A stretch of DNA of 34,652 nt, taken from positions 1-34,652 of the forward strand of contig REBP01000241.1 in the NCBI GenBank assembly GCA_007692665.1, in the 5' to 3' direction. The notes under the pieces were generated by a model. It was not told where the DNA came from, made no database searches, and saw only the letters and a program-made list of their open reading frames with translations. Below, one piece after another: positions 1 through 8,887 of the stretch (positions are counted from its first letter, which is position 1; each line of letters begins with the position of its first letter). Both the position numbers and the translations under genes were made by a program. This DNA comes from Gemmatimonadales bacterium (GTDB lineage Bacteria; Gemmatimonadota; Gemmatimonadetes; Longimicrobiales; Gaopeijiaceae).

Positions 1-530
<530 letters not shown>

Positions 531-550
531 ACTCAGAGCAAGAGAGAACG

Positions 551-1102
551 ATGCAGACGATCGAGAAGGTTCGCCAGAGGATGGAAGAGGCGCTGGAAGC
601 CGTTCGCCGGGAGTTCGGAACGGTCCGCACCGGGAAGGCCACACCGGCCCTCCTCGACACGGTCCGTGTGGACGCGTATGGTGCGAAGATGCAGCTGAAC
701 CAGGTCGCCAGCGTCAGCACGCCGGAAGCGGCCCTGCTGCTGGTCCAGCCCTTCGATCGCAGCCTGATCGGCGAGATCGAGAAGGCGATCCAGTCGGCGG
801 GGCTCGGGCTCAACCCGGCGAACGACGGCCAGGTCATCCGGGTCCCCATCCCGGCGCTGAACGAGGAGCGTCGGAAGGAGTACGTGAAGCTTCTGTCGAA
901 GATGGCGGAAGAAGGCCGCGTCTCGATCCGGCACGCGCGACGGGAGGGGAACGAGGAAGTGAAGTCGCTCCAGAAGGATGGCGAGATCTCCGACGACGAC
1001 GCGCACCGCGCCACCGACGAGATCCAGAAGCTCACCGATCGGCACATCTCCATGCTCGACGAGGCCCTCGCTGCGAAGGAGAAGGAGGTCATGACGGTCT
1101 AG
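551..1102 (+). CDS. frr: Ribosome recycling factor
   Basis: Splits the post-termination ribosome together with EF-G. The protein is 183 residues, against a usual 185. The open frame extends further upstream inside pyrH, but the ATG at 551 gives the canonical start MQTIEKVRQRMEEALEAV and follows a purine-rich stretch (agagaga). Typical segments are VRTGKATPALLDTV in the three-helix bundle, RVPIPALNEERRKEYVK in the hinge and second domain, and SIRHARREGNEEVK. It lies 20 bases after pyrH and 59 bases before uppS, probably in one transcript. Confidence 0.97.
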   Translation: MQTIEKVRQRMEEALEAVRREFGTVRTGKATPALLDTVRVDAYGAKMQLNQVASVSTPEAALLLVQPFDRSLIGEIEKAIQSAGLGLNPANDGQVIRVPIPALNEERRKEYVKLLSKMAEEGRVSIRHARREGNEEVKSLQKDGEISDDDAHRATDEIQKLTDRHISMLDEALAAKEKEVMTV

Positions 1103-1161
1103 GGTTTCTTCGCCCCGGCTGCCGTCGTACTGCCCCCCGAAACCCGGAACGCCCCGCCTTC

Positions 1162-1911
1162 ATGACCGACGTCTCTCCTACTCCCGACTTCCGGGCCTCG
1201 CCCGTGCCCAGGCACGTTGCCGTCATCATGGACGGCAACGGGAGGTGGGCCCGCGAACAGGCCCTTCCACGCCAGGAGGGACACAGGGCCGGAATGGAAG
1301 CCGTCCGGGAGGTCATTCACGGCGCGGCTGAAGCGGGCGTGGAAATCCTGACCCTGTTCGCCTTCAGCACGGAGAACTGGTTCCGCCCCGAGGAGGAGAT
1401 CATGGCGCTGATGACGCTTCTCCAGCTCTACGCCGACCAGGAGAAGGACGAACTGCGCGAACGGAACATCCGGGTGCGGGTCCTCGGCGACCTGTCGCCG
1501 CTGGCTGCGCCGGTGCGCGATGCGATCCGGCGGATCGAGGAGACGACGAAGCAGGGCTCACGCCTCCTGGTCAACCTCATGGTCTCGTATTCCGGTCGGG
1601 CCGAAATTCTCCGCGCGACCCGTTCGCTGGCGCGCCGGGTGGCGCTCGGGGAACTGGATCCCGACGACATCGACGAGGCGGACCTCGACGCCGCCCTCGA
1701 CACCTGCGGGCTGCCGGATCCGGACCTCCTGATCCGGACCTCCGGTGAGTTCCGCATCTCGAACTTCATGCTCTGGCAGCTGGCCTACACGGAACTGCAC
1801 ATCACCCCGGTCCTCTGGCCGGACTTCACGCGCGAACACCTGTTCGAGGCCGTCTGTGAATTCCAGCGGCGCGAGCGACGCTTCGGCCGCGTGACATCTC
1901 CCGCCTCTTGA
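1162..1911 (+). CDS. uppS: Undecaprenyl diphosphate synthase (cis-prenyltransferase)
   Basis: Condenses isopentenyl diphosphates onto farnesyl diphosphate to make the C55 carrier used for peptidoglycan and surface polysaccharides. The protein is 249 residues, normal for the family. HVAVIMDGNGRW near residues 18-29 contains the catalytic Asp24, followed by FAFSTENWFRP, and the C-terminal LLIRTSGEFRISNFMLWQLAYTE is the conserved diphosphate-binding end. No good Shine-Dalgarno sequence is visible before the ATG, which was chosen because the catalytic motif follows after the usual short N-terminus. Its TGA overlaps the TTG of cdsA. It supplies the lipid carrier pathway also served by dxr two genes on. 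Confidence 0.96.
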   Translation: MTDVSPTPDFRASPVPRHVAVIMDGNGRWAREQALPRQEGHRAGMEAVREVIHGAAEAGVEILTLFAFSTENWFRPEEEIMALMTLLQLYADQEKDELRERNIRVRVLGDLSPLAAPVRDAIRRIEETTKQGSRLLVNLMVSYSGRAEILRATRSLARRVALGELDPDDIDEADLDAALDTCGLPDPDLLIRTSGEFRISNFMLWQLAYTELHITPVLWPDFTREHLFEAVCEFQRRERRFGRVTSPAS

Positions 1912-2843
1912 CCGCCGCCGGTCGCGAGGCGGACAGGAGAGAAGCATCCCCTCCTCCGCAGCCGAAGAAGAGTGACCTTCCGACCCGGCTCCTGGTGTCG
2001 GCCGTGGGGATCCCGCTGGGCTTCCTGGTCGTATGGTCCGGGGGCTGGGTCCTCCTCCTGACCCTCCTCTTCCTGGCCGTGGTCGGAACGCACGAGGTTC
2101 TGGGCTTCGCCCGGGCCCGGGGGGTCCAGCCCTTCGCCGCCCTGGCACTTCCGGCGGCCGGGCTGCTCCTGCTGTCCACGATCCTCTCCGGTGGCACGGT
2201 GCAGGGCTGGTCCTACCCGGCGCTGGGGATCGTGACCGGTTCGGCGCTCCTGGCCCTTGCTGCCGCCGTCTTTCTTCGCGGACCCGAAGGAAATCCTCTC
2301 GCAGCCGCGGCCGTGACCGTCCTGGCCCCGCTCTACGTGGCGGTCCCGCTGGCCTTCGGTTGGTTTCTCCGGCATCACCCGGCCGCGGACTGGAGCGCGC
2401 CCGGGTGGGCGGGGACGGGGCTGGTCCTGCTCCCGATCATCGCGACATGGCTGGGGGACACCACGGCGTATTTCGGGGGCCGCGCCATGGGGCGCCGAAA
2501 GCTTCTGCCCTCGGTGAGCCCCGCGAAGACCGTGGAAGGCGCCTTCTGCGGCCTCGGCGGCGCCGTTGCCGGCGCGCTTCTCGTCGTGGGGGTGTTCTTC
2601 CCGCTCATGGGGGGCGCCGAGCCCCTGAGCCTCGGCGCCGCGGCCGTCCTGGGCCTGATCATCGGGGCCGTGGCCCAGGTCGGTGACCTCGCGGAATCCG
2701 CCCTCAAGCGGGAAGCCGGAATCAAGGACTCCGGGTCGATCCTGCCGGGACATGGGGGGGTGCTCGACCGGTTCGACGCCATCCTCTTCACGCTGCCCCT
2801 GACCTGGCTCCTTCTCCCCTTCTTCCTGGCGAACGGCCTGTGA
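1908..2843 (+). CDS. cdsA: Phosphatidate cytidylyltransferase
   Basis: Integral membrane enzyme making CDP-diacylglycerol from phosphatidate and CTP, the branch point for phospholipids. It is 311 residues, somewhat long because of a charged N-terminal tail of about 25 residues. It has several hydrophobic segments and the family signature near residues 264-293, seen as SALKREAGIKD, then LPGHGGVLDRFD. The most upstream in-frame start is TTG at 1908, overlapping the uppS stop in a TTGA arrangement that suggests translational coupling. No later ATG or GTG fits before the first membrane segment. It ends with a GTGA overlap into dxr. Confidence 0.94.
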   Translation: MTAAGREADRREASPPPQPKKSDLPTRLLVSAVGIPLGFLVVWSGGWVLLLTLLFLAVVGTHEVLGFARARGVQPFAALALPAAGLLLLSTILSGGTVQGWSYPALGIVTGSALLALAAAVFLRGPEGNPLAAAAVTVLAPLYVAVPLAFGWFLRHHPAADWSAPGWAGTGLVLLPIIATWLGDTTAYFGGRAMGRRKLLPSVSPAKTVEGAFCGLGGAVAGALLVVGVFFPLMGGAEPLSLGAAAVLGLIIGAVAQVGDLAESALKREAGIKDSGSILPGHGGVLDRFDAILFTLPLTWLLLPFFLANGL

Positions 2844-4039
2844 GCGACGTCCAGGAGAGACCCATCAGGGTGGCCATCCTCGGGTCCACGGGCTCCATAG
2901 GGAAGAGCGCCCTGGAGGTGCTCGCACGACATCCGGGCCGCTTCGAGGTGCGTGCCCTCGCGGCGAATCGTTCGGTAGACCTCCTGGCGGAACAGGCGAC
3001 CCGCTTCGCCGTGGGACGCGTGGTGGTGGCCGACGACGCGGTCTTCGGGCGCATGGGCCACCTCCCCAGGGGCTGGGTCTCGGGGCGTGAGGCCGTCGTG
3101 TCCATCGTGGAGGACCCTGAGGTGGATGTGGTTCTGAACGCGCTGGTGGGGTTTGCCGGGCTCGAGCCCACCATCCGGGCACTTCGGGCCGGGAAGCGGG
3201 TCGCCCTCGCCAACAAGGAGTCCCTTGTCGCCGGTGGGCCCCTTGTCCTGGAAGCCCGCGACGCGGGGGGGGGAACGCTTGTCCCCGTGGATTCGGAGCA
3301 CTCGGCCATCCTCCAGTGCCTGGAAGGCTCCCGGGATGGAACGGTGCAGCGGCTGATCATCACGGCGTCCGGCGGACCCTTCCGCGGGCGGAGTGCGCCG
3401 GACCTCGCGTCGGTGGGTCCCGCCCAGGCGCTTCGGCATCCGACGTGGTCGATGGGCGCCAAGATCACCATCGACTCGGCAACCCTTGCCAACAAGGCCC
3501 TCGAGGTCATCGAAGCTCATGTGCTCTACGGACTTCCGTACTCCCGCATCGAGGCGGTGGTGCACCCGCAGTCCATCATTCACTCGTTCGTGGAGTTCGT
3601 GGATGGATCCGTTCTGGCACAGATGGGGTTTCCTGACATGGAACTCCCCATTCTCTATGCCCTCACGTGGCCGGAACGCCTGGGCGATGCGCAGCTTCGC
3701 ACCTTCGATCCACTTCGGTCCTCGCCCCTGACCTTCGAGGCGCTGGACGAGGCGGCGTTTCCGCTCTTTCGCGTCGGTGTGGATGCCGGCGAGCGAGGAG
3801 GCGTGGCTCCCACGGCGTTCAATGCGGCCAACGAAGTCGCCGTGGAAGCCTTCCTGAGCGAGAGAATCTCCTTTCCTGCCATGGCCGACGCGGTATCGGC
3901 TGCGGTGGAAGGGGTCGGATCCCGGGACCTCCGGGAGCTGGATGACGTGAGAGAAGCGGACGGCGCGGCGCGTCGGATCGCCCGAGAATGGATCACCCGC
4001 CAGGAGGCAAGGGCCTCCGGAGCTGCCCCGCACAAATGA
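2840..4039 (+). CDS. dxr: 1-deoxy-D-xylulose-5-phosphate reductoisomerase
   Basis: Second enzyme of the MEP isoprenoid pathway: rearranges and reduces DXP to 2-C-methyl-D-erythritol 4-phosphate with NADPH and a divalent metal. The protein is 399 residues, normal length. The NADPH-binding ILGSTGSIGKSALEV is near the N-terminus, followed by LANKESLVAGG, the metal-ligand region PVDSEHSAI, ITASGGPFRG, and the active-site stretch beginning HPTWSMGAKITID. It starts at GTG, sharing four bases with the cdsA stop, and ends in an ATGA overlap with rseP. Its product line feeds farnesyl diphosphate to UppS, encoded two genes upstream. Confidence 0.97.
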   Translation: MSDVQERPIRVAILGSTGSIGKSALEVLARHPGRFEVRALAANRSVDLLAEQATRFAVGRVVVADDAVFGRMGHLPRGWVSGREAVVSIVEDPEVDVVLNALVGFAGLEPTIRALRAGKRVALANKESLVAGGPLVLEARDAGGGTLVPVDSEHSAILQCLEGSRDGTVQRLIITASGGPFRGRSAPDLASVGPAQALRHPTWSMGAKITIDSATLANKALEVIEAHVLYGLPYSRIEAVVHPQSIIHSFVEFVDGSVLAQMGFPDMELPILYALTWPERLGDAQLRTFDPLRSSPLTFEALDEAAFPLFRVGVDAGERGGVAPTAFNAANEVAVEAFLSERISFPAMADAVSAAVEGVGSRDLRELDDVREADGAARRIAREWITRQEARASGAAPHK

Positions 4040-5487
4040 CGATTCTTGCCACCCTCGTGGTCCTCGGCGTACTCATCTTCGTCCACGAACTGGGTCACTT
4101 CTGGGCCGCACGTTCCGTCGGGGTCCGGGTGGAGCGTTTCTCCATCGGGCTGGGGCCCCGCGTGTACGGGTTCCAGCGTGGAGACACCGAGTACGTCATT
4201 TCCGCGATTCCCCTCGGGGGCTACGTGAAGATGGCGGGGATGGACGACGAGGTCATGGAGAAGATCGAAGGGGGGAAGGCCCCTCCCCACGGGTCCCAGG
4301 CGGACGAGGCCTACCCCGCCGCCCCGGCTGCACCGGCGACCCTCCCCGGCCCCGAATCGCCGCGGGACTCCACCGGTGACTTCGACTCGAAGCCGGTATG
4401 GGCCCGGGTCTGGGTGATCTCGGCGGGGGTGATCATGAACTTCCTGTTCGCCTTCGTCGCCTACACCGCGGTCGCGGGCCTCTGGGGGAGTGCGGAGCCG
4501 GACACGCTCCGCGTGGGCGACGTCCGGACGGAGCTCCTTGCCCCGGGGACCTCGGCCCTGTCGGACGTTCCCATCGGCGCGGAGCTCACCGGGATCGGGG
4601 CCCGGACCCCGGCCCACTGGGGGGAGGTGCGGGAAGCCCTCCTGGACCTGCCCGCCGGTCCCGTGGAAATCCGTTTCGCGGCGGGGGCTGCCGCGGCCAC
4701 CGGACCGCAGGCGGGCGCCGTCGAGATCACCATTCCCGAGGACCGGGCGGACCGGATCAGGGTCGCGCAGGCCCTCGAGTACTGGATCGACCCCGTCGTG
4801 GGAGGGATCGAGCCCGGGACCCCGGCCTCGCGGGCGGGGCTTCGTACCGGGGACCGGATCCTGGAGGTCGATGGCGAGGCCGTGGAGCGATGGTTCCCCT
4901 TCACGCGCATGATCCAGGATCGGCCGGAGCGTGCGTCGATCCTCCTGGTCGAACGCGATGGGGAGCGACTCGAACTCGAGATCACCCCCGGCTCCGCCCA
5001 GGGGGAAGACCCCTTCACCGGAGAGATCCGGACCATCGGTCGCATCGGCGTGCTTCCCGAGCCCCCGCCCACGGCCTGGGCGCGCCTCGGCCCCGCCGAC
5101 GCGGTGGTTTTCGGGGCTCGGCAGACCTGGGGGATCACCGTCTTCATCGTCGAATTCCTGGGACAGCTGGTGACCGGCCAGGCATCCCCGCGGAACCTGG
5201 GAAGCATCGTGACCATCGGAGAGATCTCGGGGCAGGCTGCGGCCGCCGGGCTCCCGGAATTCCTGTCGTTCATGGCGCTGCTCTCCATCAACCTCGCCAT
5301 CCTGAACCTGCTTCCCATCCCGGTTCTCGACGGTGGTCACCTGGTCTTCCTGGGCCTGGAGGCCGTGCGGGGTCGACCGGTCTCGGTGGAGCAGCGGATG
5401 CGCTGGAGCCAGGTCGGGTTCGTCGTGCTCATCGGGATCATGGTGCTGGCCCTGGGGAACGACTTCATGCGGTTGTTCGGCCTGTGA
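4036..5487 (+). CDS. rseP: Site-2 zinc metalloprotease RseP
   Basis: Intramembrane metalloprotease that cleaves anti-sigma factors and remnant signal peptides. The protein is 483 residues. The zinc motif HELGH is at residues 17-21 in the first membrane helix, and the third-ligand motif NLLPIPVLDGGH is near residues 425-436. Two periplasmic PDZ-like regions lie between; the second, beginning GGIEPGTPASRAGLRTGDRI, is the clearer one. A Pro/Ala-rich insert (about residues 85-110) follows the first cytoplasmic segment. The ATG at 4036 overlaps the dxr stop. The open frame starts earlier, but that extension lies inside dxr. The next gene begins within the rseP stop codon. No sigma or anti-sigma gene is present here. 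Confidence 0.95.
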   Translation: MTILATLVVLGVLIFVHELGHFWAARSVGVRVERFSIGLGPRVYGFQRGDTEYVISAIPLGGYVKMAGMDDEVMEKIEGGKAPPHGSQADEAYPAAPAAPATLPGPESPRDSTGDFDSKPVWARVWVISAGVIMNFLFAFVAYTAVAGLWGSAEPDTLRVGDVRTELLAPGTSALSDVPIGAELTGIGARTPAHWGEVREALLDLPAGPVEIRFAAGAAAATGPQAGAVEITIPEDRADRIRVAQALEYWIDPVVGGIEPGTPASRAGLRTGDRILEVDGEAVERWFPFTRMIQDRPERASILLVERDGERLELEITPGSAQGEDPFTGEIRTIGRIGVLPEPPPTAWARLGPADAVVFGARQTWGITVFIVEFLGQLVTGQASPRNLGSIVTIGEISGQAAAAGLPEFLSFMALLSINLAILNLLPIPVLDGGHLVFLGLEAVRGRPVSVEQRMRWSQVGFVVLIGIMVLALGNDFMRLFGL

Positions 5488-6146
5488 TGACCGCGCCACG
5501 CTCCCCGGCGAGGGTGCCCCGGACGGATCGGGGTCGGCGGCGTGGCTCCCCGGACCCGGTGCGCCCGGGCGGGATGCGCACGGTGCTGGTGGTCCTGGCC
5601 GGCCTCGTCCTGGCCTCGCCCTCGCCGGCGCCTGCGCTGGCCGCAGGGGCCTCGCCGGGGCCGACCGCCGTACCCACGGCGGCGGGGCTGCGCGGTCCCC
5701 CGGCGGATTCCACCGCGCTGGTGCGCATCGAGCGCATGGGCGGCTTTGCGGGCATCCACGAGAGCTGGACGCTGCACGCGTCGGGGCAGATCTGGTTCCT
5801 GCCCATGCCCGGCGTCGAAGCCTCGCTCCTTCGCACGCTGGGAGCCGAGCTGATGGAGCAGGTCCGCGGAGCCGTCGGGGCGAGTCCGGGTCGAGGTCCT
5901 GCCTGGGCGGCGGGGGTCGAATGCTCGGACTGCTTCGTCTACCGAATCGTGGTGATGGGGCCCGGCTCCGCGAGGGACATCATGGTGGGGGAGCACCGAC
6001 TCGCGGAAGCCTCGGCTGAACTCCGGACCCTCGTGGGACTGGTTGCCGGTGTCGGGCCGCCGCCGCTCTCCCTGCCGGGGACCCCGGGTCCGGGCATTCC
6101 GGGTCCGGCGGGCACCTCGCGCACCCCCCCTGCTCCGGCCGACTGA
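5487..6146 (+). CDS. Secreted protein resembling emfourin (M4 protease inhibitor) domain
   Basis: Encodes 219 residues from the ATG overlapping the rseP stop, or 190 from the ATG at 5574, which begins a clean signal peptide (MRTVLVVLAGLVLASPSPAPALAA). The first 29 residues are Arg/Pro-rich, so the later start may be right. The mature part opens with VRIERMGGFAGI and later has CFVYRIVVMG and ELRTLVGLVAGV. That pattern (GGFAGI, an F-x-Y strand, a terminal helix) is what I recall for emfourin, the protealysin inhibitor family; this is from memory, not a search. The C-terminus is Pro/Gly-rich. No M4 peptidase is encoded in the window. It is probably exported, and translational coupling to rseP suggests an envelope-proteolysis role. 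Confidence 0.6.
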   Translation: MTAPRSPARVPRTDRGRRRGSPDPVRPGGMRTVLVVLAGLVLASPSPAPALAAGASPGPTAVPTAAGLRGPPADSTALVRIERMGGFAGIHESWTLHASGQIWFLPMPGVEASLLRTLGAELMEQVRGAVGASPGRGPAWAAGVECSDCFVYRIVVMGPGSARDIMVGEHRLAEASAELRTLVGLVAGVGPPPLSLPGTPGPGIPGPAGTSRTPPAPAD

Positions 6147-6171
6147 GTCCCCGAGGGGATCCCGGCGGCAC

Positions 6172-6996
6172 TCAGAGCAGGGAAAGCTGTCCGGTGTGCC
6201 CCGCCGAAGTCCTCAGCTCCAGGAGGTCGAGCAACTCCGTGGGCGCCTCCTGGCAGGCCACGCCGAGCCAGCCCCTCCACCTCGCGTTCTCCAGGACCGC
6301 GCCCACCACCGCGCGGGCGCGCTCCGGGTCGTTGCACGATGCCGAGAGGTGCGCGAGCAGAACGCCCGCCAGCCCCGGATGCACGAGCTCCGAAAGAAAC
6401 CGCGCCGCCGCGTGGTTGGACAGGTGCCCGTGGGAAGACGCGATCCGCTGCTGGACCGAGGGGGGATAGGGTCCGATCCGGAGAAGGCCCTCGTCGTGAT
6501 TGGCCTCGAGGATCAGGAAATGGCACCCCGAAAGGGCGTGCCGAACCCCCGCCGAGGGTCGTCCCAGGTCGGTGGCGACGCCCACCCGCGTTCCGCAGCA
6601 GGTGGAGGTGACGGTAACCGCGATGGGATCCACCGCATCGTGAACCGTGAGAAACGGCTCGAAGCGGAAGGCCCCGATCTCGAAGGGTCGCCCTGCCGAG
6701 TATTCCTCCACCTGTTCCGTCCCTCGAAAGAGCGCGGTGGTGGCCTCCCGGGTGGCCGGGGTGAGGTAGACGGGCGTGCCGTAGCGGCGGGCGAAGACGC
6801 CGGCTCCGCGCGTATGGTCGCCATGCTCGTGCGTCACGACGAGGGCATCGATCGACCCGGGATCCACGCCGAGGATCTCCAGGCGTTCCGCAAGCTGGCG
6901 GCCCGAGAAGCCGGCGTCCACCAGGACGCGCGTGCCCCCGGTCTCGAGGTAGGTGGCATTCCCCCGGCTCCCGCTCCCCAGCATCGCGAGCTTCAT
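6172..6996 (-). CDS. YycJ/WalJ-type metallo-beta-lactamase-fold hydrolase
   Basis: A 274-residue cytoplasmic metallo-hydrolase. It starts MKLAMLGSGSRGNATYLE, the usual opening of the YycJ group, and carries the dinuclear zinc motif HEHGDH at residues 56-61. A later SSHGHLSNHAAARFL supplies further metal-ligand histidines, and GVATDLG fits the acidic ligand position. Family members are predicted nucleases or phosphodiesterases; the substrate is not established. The ATG at 6996 overlaps the stop of the upstream GlmU-like gene by four bases, so the two are co-translated. The frame stays open upstream inside that gene but has no family sequence there. It converges with the emfourin-like gene across 25 bases. 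Confidence 0.88.
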   Translation of the reverse strand: MKLAMLGSGSRGNATYLETGGTRVLVDAGFSGRQLAERLEILGVDPGSIDALVVTHEHGDHTRGAGVFARRYGTPVYLTPATREATTALFRGTEQVEEYSAGRPFEIGAFRFEPFLTVHDAVDPIAVTVTSTCCGTRVGVATDLGRPSAGVRHALSGCHFLILEANHDEGLLRIGPYPPSVQQRIASSHGHLSNHAAARFLSELVHPGLAGVLLAHLSASCNDPERARAVVGAVLENARWRGWLGVACQEAPTELLDLLELRTSAGHTGQLSLL

Positions 6997-8288
6997 GGCT
7001 CCCCGTGGGTCGCTTCCCACAGCTTCACGAGGGCGCCGCGTTCCGAGTCGGAAAGCTCTGCGTCCCGCCGTGCCATGGCTCTTCCCGCCACCGTGAGGAA
7101 AGCCTCCAGACGGCAGGCGGTGAGGTTCTCGCCGGCGCCCCACGAGAAGGGGGGGACCCAGCGAGGGGGCAGACCGGCACCGGCAAAGAGCGTGGAGCCT
7201 GCTCCCACAACGGTTCCCGTGTTCAGGAGGGTTCCGATTCCGGTCTTCACGTGGTCACCCAGGAGCACTCCGATCTTGAGGAGCCCCGTATCCTCGGTCT
7301 CCGTGGCCGAAAGGGGGACACGCACGGACCCATAGGTGTTCTTCAGATCCGAGTTCGTCGTGAAGGCCCCGAGATTCACCCACCGCCCCAGGACGGCGTG
7401 GCCCAGGTAGCCGTCGTGGGCCTTGTTGCACCATCCGTTGAGGACGGAGGCCTCGATCTCGCCCCGAAGGCGGCAGACCGGTCCGGCGGACAGGTTCGAG
7501 AAGATGCCGCCCTGGAGGCGACTGTGGGCTCCGATCCACGCCGGCCCCTCGACGCGGGTGAGGGCCTGGACCCGGACCCCGTCGCCGAGGTGAATGGGAC
7601 CCTTTCGGGCATCGAGAACCACCTGTGGGTCCACCTCCACGTCGGCGCCGACGGTCACCGGGTAGGAGCCCAGCACGAAGACCCCGGGGGGAAGGGGGGA
7701 AAGTGGCCGGGCGGCAGAGGGTGGGGCGTCGAGGAGGTCCCGCGTGATCCGCTCCCCGTTCTGCTCCATGAGCTCCCAGGGGGAGGCGAGCACCGAGCCG
7801 TGGATCACGAACTGTCGAAACTCCCGACCGTCGGGGTCGCCGCGATTGCCGCGATCGCCGGAGGGCGGCAAGAGGTCGGGCCCCGACAGGGGGAACCTGT
7901 CGGCGGATCCCGCCACGTCGCCGGAGGCCGTGACGAGTGCGAGGGGGCCATGCACACCGGCCCGGAGCCGGGCGACGATGGCCTCGACGGGAATGCGCCG
8001 GTCCGGCACGAAGCGCGGGTCCACCCGGATCTCGAAGATCGCAGGGTCCTCGGCCTCCCCCGCGTCGCGAAGGTCATGGTCGATGGAACCCACCGCCTGC
8101 ATCCCGGCGGCCTCCTCGATCCGTGCCTCCAGCGTCTTCGTTCCGAAGAGGAGGCCGCCGAGGGAGCGGGTTTCCGCGAAGGGGGCCCATCGCCGCCCCT
8201 CGTCGCCGTCGGGGCCCAGCCGGACCCGGAGCCGGACCTGGCCGTCGGCGCGCGGGGTCGGAGGGGAGCGGGGGTCAGAGCTGGCCAA
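6993..8288 (-). CDS. GlmU-like nucleotidyltransferase / left-handed beta-helix acyltransferase
   Basis: A 431-residue protein of the alternative GlmU-like group. The N-terminal half looks like a degenerate sugar-1-phosphate nucleotidyltransferase (WAPFAETRSLGGLLFGTKTLEARIE). SPWELMEQNGERITRDL follows, and then a left-handed beta-helix with hexapeptide periodicity, including IHLGDGVRVQALTRVEGPAWIGAHSRLQGG. GWCNKAHDGYLGHAVLGRWVNLGAFTTNSDLKNTYG is the acetyltransferase-like active region. The likely role is UDP-N-acetylglucosamine or related nucleotide-sugar formation, but the exact substrate is unproven. The best start is TTG at 8288, overlapping the response-regulator gene by 14 bases; no better start was seen. 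It overlaps the YycJ-like gene by four bases. Confidence 0.8.
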   Translation of the reverse strand: MASSDPRSPPTPRADGQVRLRVRLGPDGDEGRRWAPFAETRSLGGLLFGTKTLEARIEEAAGMQAVGSIDHDLRDAGEAEDPAIFEIRVDPRFVPDRRIPVEAIVARLRAGVHGPLALVTASGDVAGSADRFPLSGPDLLPPSGDRGNRGDPDGREFRQFVIHGSVLASPWELMEQNGERITRDLLDAPPSAARPLSPLPPGVFVLGSYPVTVGADVEVDPQVVLDARKGPIHLGDGVRVQALTRVEGPAWIGAHSRLQGGIFSNLSAGPVCRLRGEIEASVLNGWCNKAHDGYLGHAVLGRWVNLGAFTTNSDLKNTYGSVRVPLSATETEDTGLLKIGVLLGDHVKTGIGTLLNTGTVVGAGSTLFAGAGLPPRWVPPFSWGAGENLTACRLEAFLTVAGRAMARRDAELSDSERGALVKLWEATHGEP

Positions 8289-8679
8289 GGATCTCGTCCA
8301 CGCGGTTCAGGAACTTCTTCGGCGAGAACGGTTTCGTGATGAAATCCGTGGCGCCGAGCCGGAAGGCTTCCTCCCGGTCCACGTCCTGACCCTTCGCAGT
8401 GAGGATCACCACCGGAATGTCCTTCCGGTGCGGGAGCCGTTTCAGTTCCTCGAGAAGCTCGAGACCCGTGGCCTCCGGCATCATGATGTCCATGAGGATG
8501 AGGTCGTACGGCGTGTCCCCCTGCAGCCTGACCCTGGCCTCTCCCCCGTGGATCGCCACGTCCACCCTGAACCCCGATTCCTCGAGGAGCGTGACCAGGA
8601 TCCGGCGGATGTGGGGCTCGTCTTCCGCCACCATGATCCGGAGCGAACCGGCGGGGCGAGGCGGCGGTGCGTCGGCCAT
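8275..8679 (-). CDS. Single-domain response regulator (CheY-like receiver)
   Basis: A 134-residue receiver with no output domain. The acidic pocket is AEDE (Glu19, Asp20), the phospho-acceptor is Asp64 in ILMDIMMPE, and Thr94 and Lys116 complete the site. The ATG at 8679 was chosen because GGAG lies six bases upstream; the ATG at 8691 is possible and adds four residues. The frame continues much further upstream, but across the promoter region. It heads a three-gene minus-strand operon and is driven by the promoter at 8765-8793. A histidine kinase without an adjacent regulator lies in the divergent operon at 10872-12068 and is a candidate partner (inference). Confidence 0.9.
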   Translation of the reverse strand: MADAPPPRPAGSLRIMVAEDEPHIRRILVTLLEESGFRVDVAIHGGEARVRLQGDTPYDLILMDIMMPEATGLELLEELKRLPHRKDIPVVILTAKGQDVDREEAFRLGATDFITKPFSPKKFLNRVDEILGQL

Positions 8680-8764
8680 TGCGAACTCCATCGGGTGCGG
8701 AGACGACTGGAGGATCGGCGGAAAAGCGAGCGGACAGCGGCCCTCCTCACCGGTGGGCGGCGGG

Positions 8765-8793
8765 AACCTACCCGGCGGGCGGTGTAAAGTCAA
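8765..8793 (-). promoter_or_regulatory. Sigma70-type promoter for the response-regulator operon
   Basis: On the minus strand, TTGACT (8793-8788) and TAGGTT (8770-8765) are separated by 17 bases. This predicts transcription starting near 8758, about 80 bases before the ATG at 8679. The boxes stand out in the GC-rich context. Assigned by pattern only. Confidence 0.6.
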
Positions 8794-8794
8794 G

Positions 8795-8810
8795 GAAACC
8801 GGGGGGTTTC
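8795..8810. promoter_or_regulatory. Palindrome between divergent promoters, candidate shared operator
   Basis: GAAACC, then GGGG, then GGTTTC: a perfect 6-bp inverted repeat with a 4-bp centre. It sits between the two -35 boxes (8788-8793 on the minus strand and 8815-8820 on the plus strand), where one bound protein could affect both promoters. The regulator is unknown. The response regulator encoded next to it has no DNA-binding domain. Confidence 0.5.
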
Positions 8811-8814
8811 GGGG

Positions 8815-8844
8815 TTGACACTCCCCTCCCCGCCCCGGTAGCGT
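8815..8844 (+). promoter_or_regulatory. Sigma70-type promoter for the lipoprotein-serS-kinase operon
   Basis: A consensus TTGACA (8815-8820), an 18-base spacer and TAGCGT (8839-8844). The predicted start near 8851 is 37 bases before the GTG at 8888, or about 130 before the alternative GTG at 8981. The -35 box is perfect and the -10 box weaker. Confidence 0.6.
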
Positions 8845-8887
8845 ACGAGTCTCCCGAGTTCGATCCTTTCGGCCCCCCGGACGATCC

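Noticed and set aside
3655-5499. Minus-strand frame of 614 codons opposite dxr/rseP
   Set aside because: dxr and rseP are unmistakable and coupled by overlap; the antisense frame has no family sequence or ribosome site.
6145-6160. TCCCC-GA-GGGGA between two convergent genes
   Set aside because: The loop would be two bases and no T tract follows on either strand, so it was not called a bidirectional terminator.
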